This document shows positions 49,381-59,257 of a stretch of DNA of 64,000 nucleotides, one piece after another. Within the stretch, counting starts at the first letter, position 1; each line of letters starts with the position of its first letter. The stretch spans positions 36,530,109-36,594,108 of the forward strand of contig OY755244.1 in assembly GCA_963576725.1 (NCBI GenBank). The letters run 5' to 3'. The notes under the pieces are model-generated. The model was given only the letters and a program-made list of their open reading frames with translations, did not search any database and was not told the DNA's origin. Position numbers and translations under genes: made by a program. This stretch comes from Azorinus chamasolen (Eukaryota > Mollusca > Bivalvia > Cardiida > Solecurtidae).

Positions 49381-49775
49381 TTCTCACAGTGCTGCAAGCC
49401 TCAAGAGCCGCTCTTCGTCGACCGTGGCGGCGGAACAGATATATAGAGAGATAATGGAAGCCATTATAAATATTAACACGCTTGGAAAATGGTCGTCTAA
49501 AAAAAATTATGTATTTTTATTTCATTACTTACGGCAGAATTTGTTCCGATTTTTTCTCAGAAGCATTTTCAGTGTGTTATAGTGTCACTCGATAATCTTA
49601 ACAAGACGGCGAGTTACTCAACACGCCATCTTGATCCGCACTGTTTGCAAAGTGAATGGCGTAATCAACGACAACGTGTTAAAGATTAAATCAACATTGA
49701 AGATGGAAAAAGAGAAACAATTAAAACATATTATTGATCTAGCTTTTATGAGGAAAAAAACCTGTTATCGACATA

Positions 49776-50023
49776 TTAACCTTTTATCAGATTACCTGGT
49801 GGAGACGTCTTTTGACGCCTTTGCAAATAGCGTAGGTCCAGATCAGACGACTGCTACATCTCCGTCTGATCAATCTGCACTATTTGCTTATAGAATAATA
49901 TATATATAATTCTACAATTTCTGTCAAGGCCAACATTTCTCTTGTGTTCGTATGTCAAATTTAAAGGTTCTTCTAATTAATATTCATGATGTCATTATTT
50001 CTTACATTAATATTTATCAGTTA
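49776..50023 (+). mobile_element. TTAA-B MITE (unit 2)
   Basis: Counterpart of 38,065; hairpin sequence unchanged. Confidence 0.65.
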
Positions 50024-50105
50024 AAGGTATGATTTATATCCTGCTTGACAAACAGTCGACAGAAAGTATCGTCTTCGTCAGATCTATAATTTGACCTCAT
50101 TCAGT

Positions 50106-50489
50106 CACATATTTGCACATTTGGAAACAGAGTAGAACCAGGTCAGGCGGCTCCTTTTAGGAACATCTAATCTGGGTCTGCTTTGTTCGCTTCAGAAATG
50201 ACATATGATCTACAGTTTCTGCCATGGTAAAAACTGCATTGTCTCCAATACCGTTATTAAAAAGAGCTAACCATTGTTAACATGAACAATACATGTGCAT
50301 TATTATACATCTATTGTTTATTTCGGTTGAAGCATAATACACCATACAAATGTAAATGTAATCTGCGTGCAAAGAAAAAAAATAACATGAACATAAAGTT
50401 GATATTTACAGATATACTATTTTATATTAATACAAAACTATTTATAGTCATTAATTCTTACATGCATATTCATTAAGTTAAGGATTAAC
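50106..50489 (+). mobile_element. TTAA-B MITE, expanded flank (unit 2)
   Basis: Counterpart of 38,395. Confidence 0.55.
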
Positions 50490-50530
50490 CCTAATCCTGA
50501 CGAAGAAATTATTGGCTGCTCAAACTCTGA

Positions 50531-50706
50531 TACAGTATAACCTCTCTATAATGGCCACTAAATTGTGTTAGTATTGAAGGCAGGTGACAGCTTAAAGCAA
50601 GGTTAAAGTAAAACAGAACGCTCCTATAGGAGCGTTCTGCTTTACGTTCACCTTGTTTTAAGCAGCCACCTGCTTTTAACACGAAATAATTGATATAATT
50701 TAGGGT
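50531..50706. mobile_element. TA-G MITE (unit 2)
   Basis: Counterpart of 38,820 with the same loss of the right end, so the loss predates the duplication. Confidence 0.7.
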
Positions 50707-50735
50707 TAACAGTGTTTTCGTACTAATCTGTTTTT

Positions 50736-50978
50736 AATCCTTTCTCCATAAATACGCATTCTATGCCTTTGCAAATAGAGTTGACCCAGATCAGACGGCT
50801 CCTGTAGGGTCCGTCTCATCAAGATCTGCTCTGGGTTTTTTATGAAATGATATAGACATGCTTCTACAATTTCTGCCATGACCACATTAATTCCTGTGTT
50901 CATGTCAATATAAAAACTAATTTAATGCATATTCATGATGTTATTATTTCTTACATGTATGTACATAAAGTCAAGTGT
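50736..50978 (+). mobile_element. TTAA-B MITE (unit 2)
   Basis: Counterpart of 39,025; reads TACGCATTCTATGCC where unit 1 has TACGCCTTCTGTGCC. Confidence 0.65.
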
Positions 50979-51245
50979 TAAACACGATCTGGTGCCAAAT
51001 AGTTTGTATTCAGATAAGATTATCCAAACTCCATGCAAAGGTTCTCCCCTAAAGATATGGGGTCTACTCTGTTTGCAAATGCGTGAACGTTCGTTTATTG
51101 GATATTTGCATTTGCGCACATTGGCATATCATTTGCGGATTTTTCCCCTTCGTTTGCGCACAAAAAAAGGTTTCATATGCGCACACGTTTTTATATGGAA
51201 GAAATGTTAAATGTTCGGAAGATTATCTAGTTTCCTCATATCTAG

Positions 51246-51420
51246 TAACCCATTCCCTCATACTGACATCGTTTGACACCTCTGTAAAAGTCACTTTTTG
51301 AAACCTTTGTGACAAATAGAGCATTTGCTCCATGGGAGCAAATGCTCTATTTATCACTATGGTTCAAAGCCATACAATTCTAAAACATTTTTCTAGTAAA
51401 TGCTCCCTTTCAGTGGGTAA
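51246..51420 (+). mobile_element. TTAA-A MITE (unit 2, first block)
   Basis: Counterpart of 39,536. Confidence 0.7.
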
Positions 51421-51609
51421 TTTCTCTGCAATGGTAATCACACCAGTTCTCTCCCAAAGAATGTTAACGTCTGTCCATAAACAAAGAGATTCTTGAAGAT
51501 GTCTCATAACCTTGAAGTAATACTGTTTGGATCATTTTATGACGCCCCATTGAACAATCCATATCGTAAAACGCATCTGCGAATCAATAAATAGAGGATC
51601 TTACCATGA

Positions 51610-51728
51610 GTGTTCATTACAAATTGTTTTAATAAAACGAGTTTACTGTAATAATATGACATGAGCATAAGCGAGTGTAATATTCATTATAGTAAACGAG
51701 TTTCATGAAAACAATTTGTAATGAACAC
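51610..51728. repeat. FB-3 inverted repeat (unit 2, first block)
   Basis: Arms GTGTTCATTACAAATTGTTT / AAACAATTTGTAATGAACAC, more symmetric than in unit 1. Confidence 0.8.
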
Positions 51729-52039
51729 GAATGTAAGATTATTTTTTATCATATATCCCTTAAAAACTGCCATAGAAAGTGAAACAGACTATACCTGACA
51801 GTTGTTTCAGCCACTGATTACAGCGTAGTATAGCCGGATTCCAACTACTCATTACATAAAAAAATGCACTAGTGCATTTCCGCGATTTACAGCATCTGTT
51901 TCGGCACTCACACACGGCAGATTATGTAATAATATAGGGTTACATCGTAATGTCTTGCTCTAGAACAACATACTCGGCTTCTCAGTTTGATCCGGGCTGT
52001 TTACAAATGTGTGACAGTCGTATTTAGCGGCAGAATGGC

Positions 52040-52500
52040 TAATTAACCCACTCCCTGTTCAATATGCCTGTAAGAAATAATGACAGCATGTCAAAAATTG
52101 TCAAAAAATGTTCAGATCTAGAAATATAGTTCTCTTTGATTATACTTAGATCTTTATATTTGCAGGTATATTTGTAAGATTTAGATTACATTGCTGCCAC
52201 ATATACATTTTCTTATACAATTAATTGTATCATGTAACAAAAAACATGTCAATGTTTACGTTACTAATAAAGTGTTTTGAATCTTGAATCATCATGAATA
52301 TTAATTAGATTATTGTTTATAAATGGCATATGAACACATGCTATTTTGCTCAGGCAGAAACTGTAGACTCAGATCTATTAAGCAGTAGGCAAACAGAGCA
52401 TACCCTGATCAGACGGCTCCTTTAGGAGCCGTCAGCTCCGGATCTACTCTGTTTGCAAATGCGTGAAAATGCGTTTATATGAAGGAAAGCGTTAATGTTC
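52040..52500 (-). mobile_element. TTAA-B MITE with inserted LINE/SINE tail (unit 2 only)
   Basis: TTAACCCACTCCCTGTTCAA, then GACAGCATG, ~195 bp of foreign DNA, then ATCATGAATATTAATTAGAT. Hairpin AGACGGCTCCTTTAGGAGCC, arms partly decayed. Confidence 0.65.
52090..52290 (+). mobile_element. Retroelement 3' tail fragment
   Basis: Ends with ACTAATAAAGTGTTTTGAATCTTGAATC: a polyadenylation signal followed by a doubled TTGAATC. CATG flanks both sides. Probably a 5'-truncated LINE or SINE end; the family is unknown. Confidence 0.45.
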
Positions 52501-52514
52501 GGAAGAGTATCTAG

Positions 52515-52691
52515 TTAACCCACTCTCATATCGACGCCGTTTGACACCTCTGTAAAAGACACTTTTTTTTAAACCATTGTGATAAATAGAGCATTTGCAC
52601 CATAAGAGCAAATGCTCTATTTATCACAATGGTTAAAAGCCATATAATTCTGTAAACATTTTTCTAGTAAATGCTCCCTTTCAGTAGTTAA
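52515..52691 (+). mobile_element. TTAA-A MITE (unit 2, second block)
   Basis: TTAACCCACTCTCATATCGA; apex GCACCATAAGAGC; same right-hand truncation as the first-block copy. Confidence 0.7.
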
Positions 52692-52879
52692 TTTTCCTGC
52701 AATGGTAATTACACCAGTTCTCTCCCAAAGATTGTTAACGTCTGCCCATAAACAAAGAGATTCTTGAAGATGTCTCATAACCTTGAAATAATACTGTTCA
52801 GATAATTTTATGACGACACATTGAAGAATCCATATCGTAAAACGCATCTGCGAATCAATAAATAGAGGATCTTACATGA

Positions 52880-52998
52880 GTGTTCATTACAAATCGTTTT
52901 TATGAAACAAGTTTACTATGGTAATATGACACGAGCCTTAGCGAGTGTAATATTCATTATAGTAAACGAGTTTCATGAAAACAATTTGTAATGAACAC
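52880..52998. repeat. FB-3 inverted repeat (unit 2, second block)
   Basis: Arms GTGTTCATTACAAATCGTTT / AAACAATTTGTAATGAACAC. Confidence 0.8.
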
Positions 52999-53249
52999 GA
53001 ATGTAACATTCTTATTTATCACATAACCCTTAAAAAGTGCCATAGAAAGTGAAACATACTGTATCTGACGGCTGTTTTTGACCATTTTTACAGCGTAGTA
53101 CAGCCGGATTCCACCAACTCCTCATTTGCATAAAAATGCACTAGTGCATTTCCGCGATTTACGGCACATTAGGGTTACGTCGTAATCTTTTGCTCTATGA
53201 TCCAAGCTGTTTGCAAATGTGTGTCAGCCTTGTTAATGACAGAAGGTCT

Positions 53250-53477
53250 AATTAGCCCTTTCCCTGTTAAATATTCATGTAAGAAATAATGACACCATGA
53301 ATGTTAATTTTTATAATGGCATATGAACACAGGATGTTTTTGCTCACGCAGACTGAACTGTCAAATCAGATCTATATTATACCATAGGCAAACAGAGGAG
53401 ACCCTGATCAGACAGCTCCTTTAGGGTTTGCTCTGTTTGCAAATGTGTGAAAATGCGTTTATATGAAGGAACGCGCT
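53250..53477 (-). mobile_element. TTAA-B MITE broken at apex (unit 2)
   Basis: Counterpart of 40,280 with the same break after CAGCTCCTTTA. Confidence 0.65.
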
Positions 53478-53498
53478 CATGTTCGGAAGAATATTTGG

Positions 53499-53726
53499 TT
53501 AACCCATTCCCTCATATTGACGTATTTGAAACCTCTGTAAAAGTCACTTTTTGGAACTTTTGTCATAAATAGAGCATTTGCTCCATAGGAATAAATGCTC
53601 TATTTATCACAATGGTTTCAAAGCTATACACTTCTGAAATTTCATTTTTTTCTAGTGCATGTTCATTTTCAGTAGAATTATTCAAAGAAGTTGGGTATAA
53701 AAATAGCCTATGAGGGAATGGGTTAA
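53499..53726 (+). mobile_element. TTAA-A MITE, full length (unit 2)
   Basis: Counterpart of 40,530; the left arm lacks the extra A-run of unit 1. Confidence 0.8.
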
Positions 53727-53855
53727 AATCTCAAGTCTTGTGACTTGCTATTGGGGATATAAACAATATCTCTCTAGCCATTCTGTTTGATATTGGCCAT
53801 CAACTGACAGGCCTTATCATCAGCAGGGATGTGATAAATGTGTCTGCAAGTCTTT

Positions 53856-54176
53856 AACCGTTTTCCTGAAAGAAACATCTTTTAACGCATTTGTAAATAG
53901 CATAGACCTAGACCAGACGAATCCCATAGAAGCCGTCTGACCAAAGGCTGCTCTGTTTGCTGATGAAATAATACAGATCTGGGTCCATGCCTATAAAGCC
54001 TTTTAGTTGAGGCTGGGTTTGTTCTCAAGCTTTTGATTGGTCAGATTTGAGCCAAAGGCTCAAATCTGACCAATCACAAACTTGAGAAAGAGTTTTATAA
54101 GCATTGATACAGATTCTGCAGTTTCTGTCATAGCTAAAATCACTCTGCTCACATTCCATTATAAAACGTCATCCAA
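53856..54176 (+). mobile_element. TTAA-B MITE with full second hairpin (unit 2)
   Basis: Counterpart of 40,885. The added palindrome 54,021-54,088 is more complete here (TTGATTGGTCAGATTTGAGC / GCTCAAATCTGACCAATCA). Confidence 0.6.
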
Positions 54177-54400
54177 TTAACCCTTTCCTTGTTGCATGTT
54201 CATGCATGAAAGAAAGACATCATGCATATTTATTAGCTGATTTTTATAATGACATGTACACACAGGGTTTTAGGGTATTGATAGAATCTGTAGAGTCAGA
54301 ACTATTATAATTTCATAACCAAACAGAGCAGACCCTGATCAGACGGCTCCTTTTGCAAAGGGTGTGGTGAAAAAAACCCGTTTATATGAGGGAAAGGGTA
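54177..54400 (-). mobile_element. TTAA-B MITE broken at apex (unit 2)
   Basis: Counterpart of 41,185 with the identical break after GGCTCCTTTTGC. Confidence 0.65.
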
Positions 54401-54636
54401 CTATTCATGACGTCGTTATATCTTAAATGTACATTTATATTCATCAGGTAAATTATCAAACAGTGTAGAACTAGACCAGTCACATCGTGGGGAAACCCGG
54501 AGGCTGATGATAGTCGTTTGATAGGCATTAGCATCCGTAGTATTTTTCACACCTTCTGCAGTGTTGACCTTAATATCCTGTGACACCACTTTCCATTTCT
54601 CACGAACAAGCTAAAATAATGGCTCCAATGACCCTG

Positions 54637-54843
54637 TACAGTAAAACCCCTCTAAACCGGAATTCTATTAGAGAAGTATTTAAATACGTTTAGGCAGGTG
54701 GCTGCTTCATGCAGGGTGAAAGTCAGACACAAAAATCCCCTAGGAGCTTTCTGCATGACTTTCACTCTGCATTAAGCTGCCACCTGTCTCCTATACCGAT
54801 ATTTATGCTGAATTGGACGTTCGGTTTAGAGGGGTTTTCCTAT
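54637..54843. mobile_element. TA-H MITE (unit 2)
   Basis: Counterpart of 41,656; right end reads TTTAGAGGGGTTTTCCTA, closer to a perfect inverted end. Confidence 0.7.
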
Positions 54844-55029
54844 ATTTGCTTAACATGGCTATATTTAATTAATATGTTCAAATACCAGTCTATATCTTGC
54901 TAAAATGACTATTTTGTAGACGGGTTTGTTTAATAAGACTCAGTTTAAATCGGTAATAATGGAAACAATATATTAGAGCCAGCTCATTGATTTTAAGTGT
55001 TTGCACATGTACATCGTTTGTTCTAAAGA

Positions 55030-55253
55030 CCTCCGTCAATTATCGTATATCAAATTCATACCCAATATTGTCGTCTGCAAAAGATGTCGTCTGCTACATT
55101 TTTTTTAATTTTCCTCATTTCTTTCAAAAACATTACCCATAGTAACAAAGAAACCCACATTAACAAACAGTTTAGATCCTGATGAGATGCCGAGTTTACT
55201 CGATGTCACATCTGGATCTAAATTGTTTACAAATGTAAACAAACGCATTTTAA
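55030..55253 (+). mobile_element. TTAA-E MITE (unit 2)
   Basis: Counterpart of 42,050; apex GCCGAGTTTACTCGATG. Confidence 0.7.
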
Positions 55254-55480
55254 CCCTTTCCTCCATAAATACGCATTTCTAGGCCTCTGTAAAAGTCACC
55301 TGTTGAAACCATTGTGATAAAAAAAGCATTTGCTCCTATAGGAGCAAATGCTGTATTTATCACAATGGTTTCAAACTACAAAATTCTAAAATATGCCTTT
55401 TCTCTAATTAATGCTCCTTTTCGGTAGATTTATTCAAAGTAGTTGGATCTAAAAATAGCCTATGTGGGGAATGGGTTTAA
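55250..55480 (+). mobile_element. TTAA-A MITE, full length (unit 2)
   Basis: Counterpart of 42,268. Confidence 0.8.
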
Positions 55481-55525
55481 GAAATTGGCGGATATGGATA
55501 CAAATTAGCACAGGGGCCTGTAAAA

Positions 55526-55622
55526 GCAGGTGGTTGCTTAATGCAGGGCAAATATAATACAGAAATCTCCCGTGGGAGCTTTCTGAATAACATTTGTCCT
55601 GCATTAAGCTACAACCAGTTTA
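55526..55622. mobile_element. TA-H palindrome core (unit 2)
   Basis: Counterpart of 42,548. Confidence 0.6.
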
Positions 55623-55875
55623 AAAAATCCAGAAGTTTACTTCTTTTTTGTGGGTTGACTGAAAACTGCAGTTAGCAGATTCTCCTTTTATTTTGTTGTG
55701 CAAGGGAGAGCATTCAGACTTCAACACAATCAAATATGCATTATACTATTTGTCTCCCTTGCAAACAATTTGTTGTATAGCTGCGGCATCACTATATCTA
55801 TTTAATATCGATTCTTCTTATCAAATTGTTGTCTGCAGCATTTTAGCTGGCCTAAGCATATATCTTTTTGTCACA

Positions 55876-56015
55876 CTGAACTGCTGAAGTAGGTCAGTAG
55901 GTGAAGTGCTCGCTTCTATAATGGGAGGTTGCGTGTATGATCCCCGGTCTGGTCATACCACACGTCATGTGCTAGTGACCTATTTCTTCACCCCTTGGCG
56001 TCTCATCAGGATCCA
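55876..56015 (+). mobile_element. tRNA-derived SINE, internally deleted (unit 2)
   Basis: Counterpart of 42,912; the ACTTTAAAGTGGTAC segment is gone. Confidence 0.45.
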
Positions 56016-56271
56016 ATTTATTTGACACTGTTTATCTTTTATAAAGAAACAGAATACACATCCACTCTAAAACTTTTAGCAGATGAAAATGTGTCCAGCA
56101 GACGACAATACTGGCACCGAAATCGTTAAACCCTTCCAGAGACGATTTAAATGGCAATCAATGCAGCCAATAACCAGAGGGTTCCTCTTGGGGCCCTTAG
56201 ATACGGATCTACACTGTTTGCAAAGTCCAGTACATGCGTGTCAGGCATTCAAAGGGTTATATCGGTACTCT

Positions 56272-56652
56272 ACCAGGCGCGGATTGAAATGGGGGGGGGG
56301 GGGGGGGAGCCGGCGTACGCCACCCCCTAAATTTTTTTAAAAAAATTGCCAAAACAATTTTGTAGTAATATTTTAGATCTATATACAGTAAACCCTCTCT
56401 ATAACGACCACTAAATTGTGTTAATTAGTTGGTATTTAGAGCAGGTGGCTGCTAAAAGCAAGATGAAAGTAAAACAGAACGCTCCTATGGGAGCGTTCTG
56501 TTTTACTTTCACCTTGCTTTAAGCAGCCACCTGCCTTTTAAAACACAGCTCTTTTTCAACATGTATTACAAACACACTATTTATTTATGTCATCAAACAT
56601 AAAAATATACGCACCCCTCAGAAGAAACTTCTACGCCACCAACCCCTAATCT
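56272..56652. mobile_element. G/C-tract element with TA-G nested (unit 2)
   Basis: Counterpart of 43,320; longer G run at left, C run at right mostly lost. Confidence 0.45.
56384..56548. mobile_element. TA-G MITE (unit 2)
   Basis: Counterpart of 43,432; palindrome apex GCTCCTATGGGAGC. Confidence 0.7.
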
Positions 56653-56877
56653 ATTTCAAATTTCTATACCTACCGAATATTGATAGACATAATACTTATA
56701 ACGAGATATAGTAGGTGGAACATTGTATCCATTTTAGAAACTAAAGAAACAGGTCTATCAAATTCCATTAGCAAACGGAGCAGACCCTGATCAGACTACT
56801 CCTCTAGGAGCCTTCTGATCTGGGTCTTTTCTGTTTCTAAATGCGTAAAATACGTTTATATGAAGGAAAGGGTTTAA
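56653..56877 (-). mobile_element. TTAA-B MITE (B2), left end deleted (unit 2)
   Basis: Counterpart of 43,727; the deletion joins CCCCTAATCT to ATTTCAAATTTCTATACC. Confidence 0.65.
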
Positions 56878-56925
56878 ATACGTTACAGTAACACTGTACC
56901 TCGCCGGGTTTCAATTAGACTTAAC

Positions 56926-57152
56926 TTAACCCTTTCCCTCATATAAACGTCCTTTCACGCCTTTGCAAACATAGCAGAGCAGAGCCAGATTATAGGAGCC
57001 GTCTGACCAGGGTTTGCTTTTGAAAATATAACAAAGCTTACACCACAATTTCTATCATTACCAAAACAACACGAGTACATTTGCCGTTATAAAAAGTCAG
57101 CTAACAGATATTAATGACGTCATTATTGAATATTCAACAGGGAAATGGTTAA
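56926..57152 (+). mobile_element. TTAA-B MITE with left arm deleted (unit 2)
   Basis: Counterpart of 44,016, but the left arm and apex are reduced to AGCCAGATTATAGGAGCC. This loss is private to unit 2. Confidence 0.7.
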
Positions 57153-57600
57153 CTCCCTCATACTTCTTCATATACATGTAGTTTTATTTCATGTAGAGTT
57201 ATTGCGCAACATTTTCGAAAACATAAACAGGGTACATCTTTAATGAAACGAAAGACCTAAGCTAATAAATGACTATAGCGACGAGAATGCAAGGCTACAC
57301 ATATCAAACCATAGAGCTTTCTGTATAACCTTTGTCCTGCATTAAGCTACAACCAGTTTAAAAAATATAGAAGTTTACTTTTTGCAAACAGAGTATAGAG
57401 CCAGATCAGATGTCTGACCAAGGTCCGCTCTATTTGCTTTTGAAAATACACGTATACATGTAATAAAGCTTACACCACAGTGAGAAATTGTAGAATCGTA
57501 TCTATATAATATCATAAGCAAACAGAGAAGACCCTGATTAGACGGTTCCAACATGCGTTTGAAAAGGCATCAAAAGGCGTATTTATGGACTAAATGGTTA
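57153..57600. repeat. Collapsed local repeats and TTAA-B remnant (unit 2)
   Basis: One copy of the AAACATAAACAGGGTACATC block, then a deletion joins CACCACAGT to GAGAAATTGTAGAATCG, removing ~400 bp present in unit 1. Confidence 0.55.
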
Positions 57601-57802
57601 ATTTTGTCTCAGCTATGAACCTCGCAGCTCACCATACAGGTCATGAGCGCTAGTTTCCCGCAAGATTGGATTTAGGCGATAAAAAAGCTGGAGTCAAATG
57701 ATACAGTCTTACATTTTACTATCAAATTTGAATTAGCAAGAGTAATGGTTTAGCATTTTATGGGTTTCGTGAATGTAACCCCTGATGTCTGCAATTAAAA
57801 CT

Positions 57803-58010
57803 ACTGTAACACTCCGCTAGCGCGACCACCTGAAAGAGGTATAATTCTGGGTGATAGATGCAGGTGGTAGCTTAATGCAGGGCAAACGTAATGCAGAAAG
57901 CTCCTAGAGGAGCTTTCTGCATTACTTTTGTCCTGTATTAATCAACCACCTGCTTATAGAGACACCCATGTTTATTCATTAAGTGGTCGTATTAGAGGCG
58001 TTCTACTATA
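57803..58010. mobile_element. TA-H MITE (unit 2)
   Basis: Counterpart of 45,234. Confidence 0.75.
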
Positions 58011-58665
58011 CTATTAGACAGATATTATCTGTATTAGATAGCGATTATCCCAGTATTCTGTATCATTATGTGGTGGGAAACAAGCTTAATACGAATTTGT
58101 AAAGCTTCTGTACATGTATATATATAAAAATAAAACCTGCTTACATTAGTTCATATTAAATAGGATTTGCATTGCGTCAGGCTTGTATCAGTGAGAAAAT
58201 ACTCTTTCCGCCGAAACAATTAGTTACAAATAAGTGCTTTCATTGCTGATAAAGATTATAAAAAAGGACCATCACACATAAAAGTCAAATTTTAATACAT
58301 TTTCTAGATTCAACAGTTTAACGAACAAGAAAGTAGACAAATGCTTTTCAAGCATAAGATGCATGTGACAATATAAATACGCATACAATAACAGCCGCAG
58401 CTATTCTATGATTACGAAAGGTTCTTGGGGACCAATCGTAAATATCTGTTAATGACTATTTTAATAATACGGGACGATTCTTCCAAGAAATACTTTCAAC
58501 TATTAATTATATTCATGTTTAACACATGCTTTCACAAAACCTTATTTCTGCTTTGTTACTACATGTATTTTAATAAAATAAAAACCAACAAAATAGCAAT
58601 GGTTACCCCGTTGTTCTCAACAACTTAGATCTAAATGAGACGTCGAGTTACTCCATATGAGAGGA
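58011..58665. other. No gene seen (unit 2)
   Basis: Counterpart of 45,443-46,097. Confidence 0.45.
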
Positions 58666-58886
58666 TTAACCCATTCCCTCATATTGACGACTTGATGTAA
58701 AAGTCACTTTGTGAAACCATTGTGATAAATAGAGCATTTGCTCCTACAGGAGCAAATGCTCTATTTATCACAATGATTTCAAACTACAAAATTCTAAAAT
58801 TTTCCTTTTCTCTAGTTTATGCTCCTTTTCGGTAGATTTATTCAAAGAGCTTGTATCTAAAAATAGCCTATGAGGTAATGGGTTAA
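58666..58886 (+). mobile_element. TTAA-A MITE, full length (unit 2)
   Basis: Counterpart of 46,098 with a 10-bp deletion (GACGACTTGATG). Confidence 0.85.
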
Positions 58887-58966
58887 AGTTGCTTGGCATT
58901 CGGCAAATATTTCATTGAAAAACAATGATCCAATCGGCAGTAGTCAACCTTGCAGCGGATCCAAAT

Positions 58967-59214
58967 TTAATCCTTTCACCGCCATTGTCGCATAAATGCA
59001 CCACGACATATAGTGCAGTCCCAGATCAGATGCCGCCTTTTCAAGGCGGCGTCTGATCCGGGACTTCACTTTTTGTCTCAATATCTATTTCCATAGCTGT
59101 GCTTTATTCCTCTGCAATTTGTATTTATTTATCTCATTTCCTAATTGTACCGAATGATACAACAAAAACTGGTTTGCAGACGACAATTAGAAATTTAGCG
59201 CCGAAAGGGTTTAA
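58967..59214 (+). mobile_element. TTAA-F MITE (unit 2)
   Basis: Counterpart of 46,409; first end reads TTAATCCTTTCACC. Confidence 0.75.
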
Positions 59215-59257
59215 TTCCCAGGGTGGTAAAGGTTAATCATAATAAATACATGTCTCT

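Larger units (their letters stand above)
51735..53000 (+). repeat. Extra ~1.27-kb block present only in unit 2
   Basis: It contains a TTAA-B copy (52,040-52,500), a TTAA-A copy (52,515-52,691) and a second FB-3 (52,880-52,998), about 10% diverged from the first block. Unit 1 looks like a fusion of the left part of block 1 and the right part of block 2. Confidence 0.75.

Noticed and set aside
49042..49446. 134-codon frame
   Set aside because: It spans the duplication junction, joining antisense LINE sequence to the start of unit 2.
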